NCBI GenBank assembly: GCA_019915135.1
Contig: JAHLMK010000016.1
Location: 868,001 to 932,000, forward strand
Reading direction: 5' to 3'
Length of the DNA stretch: 64,000 nucleotides
Source: Strobilurus pachycystidiatus
Lineage: Eukaryota > Basidiomycota > Agaricomycetes > Agaricales > Physalacriaceae
The notes under the pieces are model-generated. The model searched no databases. It was not told where the DNA came from and saw nothing but the letters and a program-made list of their open reading frames with translations. Shown here piece by piece: positions 57,902 to 64,000 of this stretch; within the stretch, counting starts at the first letter, position 1, and each line of letters begins with the position of its first letter. The translations under genes were made by a program, and so were the position numbers.

Positions 57902-58737
57902 ATGTCGATGTCGTCCGCTGAGGAGTTCGAGGCATGCATGCCTCTTGTTAGCGACTTTGTCAAGCGGCTATACAAGTAGGGTCACTGCCTATATGTACCG
58001 AACGCCACCAACTGAAGCACTCTGTCTAGAATGCTTGAAGACCCTTCCGTTCAACACATCGTCTCTTGGAGTCCTCACGGGGATACTTTTGTTGTGAAGG
58101 TGGGCCCGCTTGGAAGATCTGCATGTCGTAAATCATGACACCCTTATTGCTAGGACATGGGTGAATTCACACTCACTGTGCTACCAAAACACTTCAAGCA
58201 CTCGAATTTCGCGTCCTTCGTCAGACAACTGAACAAGTACGACTTCCACAAAATCAGAACGACAGACGATGTTATGTTCGGAGACCAGGTGAGAGCGCTT
58301 CTGCTCGAATAGCGGAGGCACAGCTAACGCATCGGCAGTCATGGACGTTCCACCATCCAAATTTCAACGCTCACAAACTGGAAAAACTTATGCATATCAA
58401 GCGCAAACCTCCGACGACGCGTCCACACGCCGAATGTTCAAGCAGTCTCGCCACCGACCTACAGTCCCAATTAGAGTACCTCACCGAGGCTCAGGCGGAG
58501 ACTTCATCCCAGATCCGAAGTTTAGACTTGAAATGGCAGGACATGCGCGCCACGATGTCAGAATTCCAGCGCACCATTGCTCAACAGGACCAGCTCATGC
58601 AAGCCCTCGCACAAAATTTCTGGCAACAACCGGGTGCTCCCCCTCCGAGTCACCGTACGTGTCCTCATTGTTCAGTGCGTAGTACTGAGATATCTCTAGT
58701 CGCCGGCGCCGAAGGACAAGGATATTACCGAGGGTGA
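57902..58737 (+). CDS. HSF-type transcription factor, Skn7-like, without receiver domain
   Basis: The HSF-type DNA-binding domain is spread over four exons: [61 protein letters not shown], then [36 protein letters not shown] and KYDFHKI with an immediate IKRK are closer to the fungal Skn7/Prr1 stress regulator than to Hsf1. A coiled coil (about residues 130-180, [21 protein letters not shown]) follows, as in Skn7. The protein then stops after about 220 residues; the response-regulator receiver domain that Skn7 carries is absent. The last intron (45 nt) keeps frame whether removed or not. Probably a nuclear DNA-binding factor without phosphorelay input, perhaps a competitor of full-length Skn7; the latter is inference. 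Confidence 0.88.
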
Positions 58738-61700
58738 AATCTGACTCTGGCGCACTGTATCACCACCCACCGTTCGACTGTTCAGGCTCCTGGACCTGTG
58801 TAACTTTGTATACTAGCGATTCAATCGAACCCACGTTGTGTCGATGTCACACAAACGCGCTGAAATTAAGTATCGGAAAACCTTAAACGGTCAAGGGGTG
58901 GGCAAACGCTACTCTGTCATCTCACCAGGAACACGCACAACTCAGAACACGCACACGTGGCCGTAGAACCCATGGGGAGAGTCGGGCAGAACCAAAGCCA
59001 CGACTGAGATGAAACCGGACGTACGAGGGACAGTATAGGACTACTGTCTAGTTCCTGTGCAGGACGTGAACGTGTCTTTACCGGTAAAGTCATGACAAAC
59101 CTGGAACATTTCTTCTACCTGTCAATGCAGAGATCCAGACTGTTGGATATATGGGCGCGCGTGGATGATATGGAATATCATCAGGCAACAATCCCGCAGT
59201 GGCAATTGAATTGGGGGGACGCCGCCACGGTGCCAAGACGCAGCTGCACCGTGGCGATTTCCCTGGCCTTGTAGGCATTGAATCAAAGACCTTGCAGAGA
59301 AGACTCCGTGACCAATTCAACAGCATGATGGTCTCCGTGTGTACGTTGATCATTCAGAAGTCATAGTCCATAGCGAATATCAATCATGACAAAGAAGGCG
59401 ACCGTTGTGCCGTGTCTCGCAGCCTTCCAAGCTCTCAGATGCGATACCCCATTGGAGGTTACTATTTGCGTTGTTCGGCTAGTAGGAGAATGCGAAAGGT
59501 AGAACTACTCGATATGACATGGTGCACGGAGTCACGGACATATCAGTAGTACGTGTCGCGCTTCGTGTGTTGGGATCAGGGATTGCCTGGTGGCCGTTCC
59601 GCATTCGCACGAGCTGCGGAACGGTGAATGAGAGTCATTCGGAATGTTCAACGCGTCGAACACAGGTTGAACATCACAAACGGGCGTCCAGACCCGGGCT
59701 TGGGCCGCTGATTACGCGTAAGCCTGAGTTCTTGGACGACTGCTGTCAAACGGAGTGGCTCAGAAAGGGAATGTCGATGAACATTTCTAGGACTGCCAGA
59801 CGGAGACAAATGAGAGTCACTTCGGAAGACACCGAATCTTGGCGGGGATGGAGTTCATAAGACAATGAACGCAACTATTGGGTATACTTATATGGAGGGC
59901 TCAGTATCGCAACGATTCTAGGGTGCGAACTAAGGGGATCCAAGATATCCGTCATCGCGCGAAGTCTAAGCCTGGAGCATAGAGAAGCCATACATAGTGT
60001 GGCATCTTGACTCGAACAAGCGTCGTACAATTTGACCGTTAAACCGGAAACGAGTATCTCACTTGCTATCTGTAGAAGAACAGGAACGCCCAGATGATCG
60101 TCCTCCCGATGGCGCAGGCCGGTAGGCGAATACTGTATATTACGAGCCATCGCCACAGGACCCTATACTGACATTCCGTTCCTAGAATTCGAAGTGAACG
60201 ATCGCTCTTTATCTAGAATTGAGAAATCTCACCGGACTGTTACGAAGCATCGTGAAACAATGCTCCCGGTTTGAGGCCTGATCCGCCGGCCTAGTGATGG
60301 ATTTTAAGATTGAGACCGTGTAGATCTTATGAACCTGATAAAATTGAATTCCTTCAAAATGACTTCTGCATCCGGAATATGGTCAGTAGCGGGCTGGTAA
60401 TAGACCATATCCAGCTGGCTGAGACATCAAGCTTCAGCGTTGACGCCATTGAGACCGGGTGTTCTGGTCGTATATAGCAAGGAGTCACCGGAGTACAGGA
60501 AGAGCGAGGAAGTATTTCTTTCCCATTCCAATTTGCGCCGTGTAGTAACAGGTCTCGTTCGAGCTCGGGGAGAGCTCATTGCCGTGCATATGGCCCGCTA
60601 TACAAATGAATCCAGACCAGGGGGACCAGACTTGAAGTTCGGCATCCGCGTCAAGCTTGTTCCAGAGGCATACATTGTCGGCATCATGGCAGAGGTTGCA
60701 AGCAAGGGAGTGGGCAAATCGGCGCAGCAAAACACCTCCCTGTCGAAGAGGACGTGTACAATCAGCTTCGATGTATAGATTTGTCGAATAGGGAAGGCTT
60801 ACTCAAGTTGCTTTTCAGACGGCGACCTTGCTCTGGAATCGCTACAGTCCCAACGACGGGGAAGTTCTCTGGTGACCACACGACTGTCGGATGAGATTGT
60901 GAGACCAATCCTTGGGTTATCTCCATTCCAGCTTGACAGGATCGCCTGTGAGGCACTACTAGGGGAGTGTTGTAACAGAGAATCCGTAGGACGAACCGAT
61001 CCCAATCGGAGGTGAGTTTCTGCCCATGAGATGCATTTTACGTGTCATCCATCTTTTCGCGACACCTACTGGGATTCGATCGTACCTGGCTTCAATGGGA
61101 GCAGATGCGCACCGCAGTGGCGTTCAAAAGTAGACAAAAAAGCGGGCCAAGTCCTCGCAGAACTTGGGGAGCCAAAAAGCACACGAAGAGAGTTCTGACT
61201 TCTCAGCTGACAACATCTAATCGATGGAGTCGAAACATCCGCGAGACAGACACAAGGTTCTAGTCTCCAACCAGTGCTCGCACGGAATTCTGCAGACAAG
61301 ATGTGAGAATCGGGAATGGAGGTCAGCGCACGATGCTAAAGTCTGGAATATCGGCTAAGTGACACACTGGATCTGAGGGCTAGATGTTCAATCATTACGG
61401 ACAAATGGAGCTTTGACTGCAGAGGAAATTTGAAAAGAGAGTGAGTGAGTGGGGGTCTTCCACAAAGTGCTATTAGAGAACGCCTGCGGTGTGTCCCAGA
61501 TGGACATAGTGGGGTGGGCCGTGCGGTCGCTGAGGGAATCGCTGCCTCGAGCGCAGATATGCTGTGATGCAATCGAGAAAATGTCTAAGTACTACATCCG
61601 AGAACAGTCCGAGAACTTGTCTACAGGCGCCGAAGGCGCCGCCAAACATGGGCAAGCGGCGGCATGGCGGCAGTGGCGGCGACAGGAGCCACCACGACAA

Positions 61701-62029
61701 GTCGATGTGGCCCACCGTTTCTTAATCGGCTGTAAAACGGAATCCTCAACCAAATGAGCGCATAGACCTAACTCAAAACAAAAACCGGAACACGTGTATA
61801 TCGGTCCCTGGCTCACTTGGCACTAAATGGTGATACCAGTATGTTGGTCACTACATTGGTATGATTCTCTCCTTCTTTCTTCTCTCTCTTTGCACAACTT
61901 GGAAAACACGCCGTCTGAACAGACATAGACCATAGGCCAAGGAATTGAACGATTCTGCCCGGTCACTGTCCGAAACGACCCGCAGCTATGATAATCCTGT
62001 TGTAACTGGCCGGCTCCCAAAGCCTGAGC
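58738..62029. other. 3.3-kb region without a supported gene
   Basis: Only short, overlapping ORFs on both strands. Two read slightly protein-like, 60440-60778 (+) and 61449-61757 (+, containing GWAVRSLRESLPRAQICCDAI), but I recognise neither. No terminal repeats or transposase are evident. Probably degenerated sequence. Confidence 0.45.
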
Positions 62030-62988
62030 CTACATCTTGCAGCGTTCGGGGACATGGGATAAGGTAAGTTGTTGGTCACTAGAATAACGTTGAAGGTCAG
62101 TCACGCGGGAATGGATGGATTGACCGTGAAGTCCTTACGGTTCAGAGTTTTGTTGGTAATAGAAGCCACTGATGGTAGGGGCAGCACTGAAGTCACGTCG
62201 TGTGCCAGATTCTCTGTTAGAGGAAGCTGTGACGGATGGTGATGGATCTTGTGGATTGAGGTCGACGCAGACATAGTAGAAGCCTGTGCGGGGTGATGAA
62301 GGAGACAGATACGTCAGGGGGGGCCTTACTCACCAGCAAAGCTGGCCCCATCGATATCTTGAACTGGGTGGTCAGGAACGAGGTGGCGTTCCTTCCAGCG
62401 CATGAAGACGGCGCCACGGTCGCGGTCGGGGATAGTGCAGTGAGGACGCTTCATCTCATCGCGGACATCGCGGAAGGCGGGGAAACGATTCCAGTGGGTC
62501 ATATCGTCTTCTTCGTTGGCTCCCCAGTTCTCGGTCAGAAAGCCGTAGCGCGAACCGATGATTTCAGCATCAAAGTAGGTGGTGAGCTCGGCACAGTCTT
62601 GGGTGAGCCCCCTGATGCGGAGGTGGCCACACAGAAAGGACGAGGCAAAATCTACGTCGACAATGGTGACGCTGACACCGTAGCTGTTTCTACCGCTCTT
62701 CTGCGTCCCATGGAACTCTGCGCCAGGATATAGGCAGTAGTGCGGTTGCGTTATGTCTGTAAGCGGACTGGGCGACAGCAATGGCGCTGCTGTTGCATGA
62801 CTGTGGGGCCGGGAGAGCGATAGGGTACTGCTAGGGTCACGCAGCTGGGCCTGTGCGGGCGGCGCTGTCGGGTCAATGGCAACGAGGGGGATGACAGACA
62901 GCGTCGATTTGTCTTTGCACAGACACGGCAGCAGCGCGCACGCCGAGCAAGCCACGTCGCTGCTCACAGACTCGAAGGAAGGCATCAT
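62030..62988 (-). CDS. GID4: GID4/Vid24, substrate receptor of the GID E3 ubiquitin ligase
   Basis: Three exons (62988-62334, 62283-62139, 62078-62030) give 282 residues. After a Cys- and Ser/Pro-rich N-terminal 75 residues the Vid24 beta-barrel begins: LYPGAEFHGTQKSGRNSY, VTIVDVDFASSFLCGHLRI, LTTYFDAEIIGSRYGFLT, WGANEEDDMTHWNRFPAF, RWKERHLVPDHPVQDIDG, then ASFAGFYYVCVDL across an intron and SGFYYQQNSEPDQQLTLSHV. In yeast Gid4 recognises N-terminal proline degrons of gluconeogenic enzymes when glucose returns. A 49-nt terminal exon supplies the last strand; without it the frame would stop right after NSEP. The N-terminal CSACALLPCLC cluster is unusual but its role is unknown. Confidence 0.93.
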
Positions 62989-63235
62989 GGTGGGAGTGAA
63001 GGATCGAGTTCACAAGATAACGGCGTCGAGCACCTGCTGATGCTTGTTCTTCCCTGAAAATGGTCTAGCCTCCTTCATTCCTGCAGGATTCCTGGCATGC
63101 CACTGCATGGTGCCGCTGTTAATAATATTATTGGCCCATATCTTGCCATGTGATGCCGTCCCCGCGTGTATCCTAGGACATGGCACCGCCAGCAATTTTT
63201 TGCGTCTGCCATCCATGTTATTTTCAACACGGAAT
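62989..63235. other. Short intergenic region
   Basis: Between the GID4 start and the P450-5 stop; nothing seen. Confidence 0.4.
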
Positions 63236-64000
63236 CTACATGTTATACTCAAGTCTGTAGTGGCTAAGTGTTTTCTGCAATACTTCACCAATTGAAACGT
63301 GTCTTGGGCGCAGATGAACACGATAAGGAATCGGAGTGCGTCCAGACCGACCCTCGTACTCCTCGAGAGAAACAGGTTCTCCGCCCACCTCAGATATATC
63401 AAACGCCCAAAGTAGCCCGGATATTGCCAGCCATAATTCCCGTTCTGCGACGACCAGACCAGGGCATATTCTCCGCCTAAGAATGTATGAGAATTGGAGT
63501 TGCACTGCCAGTGCTGACTTGGAGGAGTCACGTACCCTGCACCAAACGCGAAGTGATCCCGCTTCATTGGATCAGCGAGCTTTGCAGACTCTCCGCAAGA
63601 CTGCAAGTCGTCTGCGTATCGTAGCGGATCAAATTCATCGCTGAAAAAGGTTAGCTGCAGAACTACACATCGGCGCATTGGGAGGACTCACGGATTGGCG
63701 TAACGATTGGGGTCGTGATGGATGGTGAAGCAATTCAAAACCACCAAAGTGTTCTTTGGGATATACATGCCCTGATACACAAAATCCTCGGTAGAATAGT
63801 GCGGCGTTGCCATCCAGAAGGGGGGGTGTAGACGTTGAATCTATATGATACCTGTCAGAATGACTTCCGGAATAAGAAAGGAAACAACACACCTCTTTGA
63901 TTACAGACCGCACATACTGGATGTGGGGCTCATCTGTGTCTGTTGGAACCTTTTCTGATCCGATGAAGTCGTCTATTTCAGCCTGTGCGGTACGCTGTAC
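63236..64000 (-). CDS. Cytochrome P450 (P450-5), C-terminal half, cut by window edge
   Basis: C-terminal exons of a P450 of a different subfamily from P450-1 to -4. Seen in order: AEIDDFIGSEKVPTD, the ExxR motif EIQR in KEIQRLHP (completed across an intron), the aromatic/PERF-like region IHHDPNRYANP with DEFDPLRY, and the heme loop FGAGRRICPG, split by an intron after GAG. The tail continues LWLAISGLLWAFDI to a TAG at 63236-63238. Four exons are visible with short introns. The N-terminus, membrane anchor and I-helix lie beyond the window. The substrate is unknown. Confidence 0.88.

Noticed and set aside
58738..62029. DNA transposon
   Set aside because: No transposase-like ORF and no terminal inverted repeats found by eye.
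62293..62733. Plus-strand ORF of 146 residues over GID4
   Set aside because: Antisense of GID4 exon 1, which is clearly coding.

Overview
This is nuclear DNA of a basidiomycete fungus, most likely a wood- or litter-associated Agaricomycete. The genes are dense and cut by many introns of about 45-60 nt. The families fit that group: expanded microsomal P450s, single-exon F-box proteins, multi-pass receptor-like membrane proteins, a DUF6535 protein, a GH28 pectinase and a wax-synthase-like acyltransferase. ORFs longer than about 200 aa are rare because most genes are split, so exon structures were rebuilt by hand from GT/GC...AG junctions, reading frame and comparison between paralogues inside the window.

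Left third (1-28.3 kb). An oxidative and transport locus dominated by a large imperfect inverted duplication. Arm A (minus genes, about 0.5-12.1 kb) reads UPRT, P450-3, P450-2, MFS-A, with a MYND gene on the plus strand inside it. Arm B (plus genes, about 18.5-25.8 kb) reads UPRT pseudogene, P450-4, MFS-B. The two P450-transporter pairs match across exons, introns and promoters, and both pairs look intact. The loop between the arms (12.1-18.4 kb) holds a multi-pass membrane protein gene, an F-box gene and three copies of the UPRT upstream region. A fifth-edge P450 tail lies at the left window edge, and a GMC oxidoreductase follows arm B. No terpene synthase, PKS or NRPS is visible, so this looks like an amplified P450/exporter detoxification or tailoring locus and not a complete biosynthetic cluster.

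Middle (28.3-43 kb). A second receptor-like membrane protein, an F-box protein, a two-domain SMP (seed-maturation-type) protein, small uncharacterised genes, two tiny paralogous single-pass membrane proteins (89 and 59 aa) hidden by introns, a NUDIX hydrolase, a Vps68/UPF0220 protein and a GPI-anchored GH28 enzyme.

Right (43-64 kb). A Tse2-type ADP-ribosyltransferase-like gene, a DUF6535 gene that appears to be decaying around an LTR-like insertion, a vacuolar-type aspartic protease with an internal duplication and altered active-site motifs, an MBOAT/wax-synthase-like enzyme, an F-box gene, a conserved Agaricomycete protein, a Skn7-type HSF-domain factor without a receiver domain, a 3.3-kb stretch with no gene I can support, GID4 (substrate receptor of the GID E3 ligase), and a partial P450 at the right edge.
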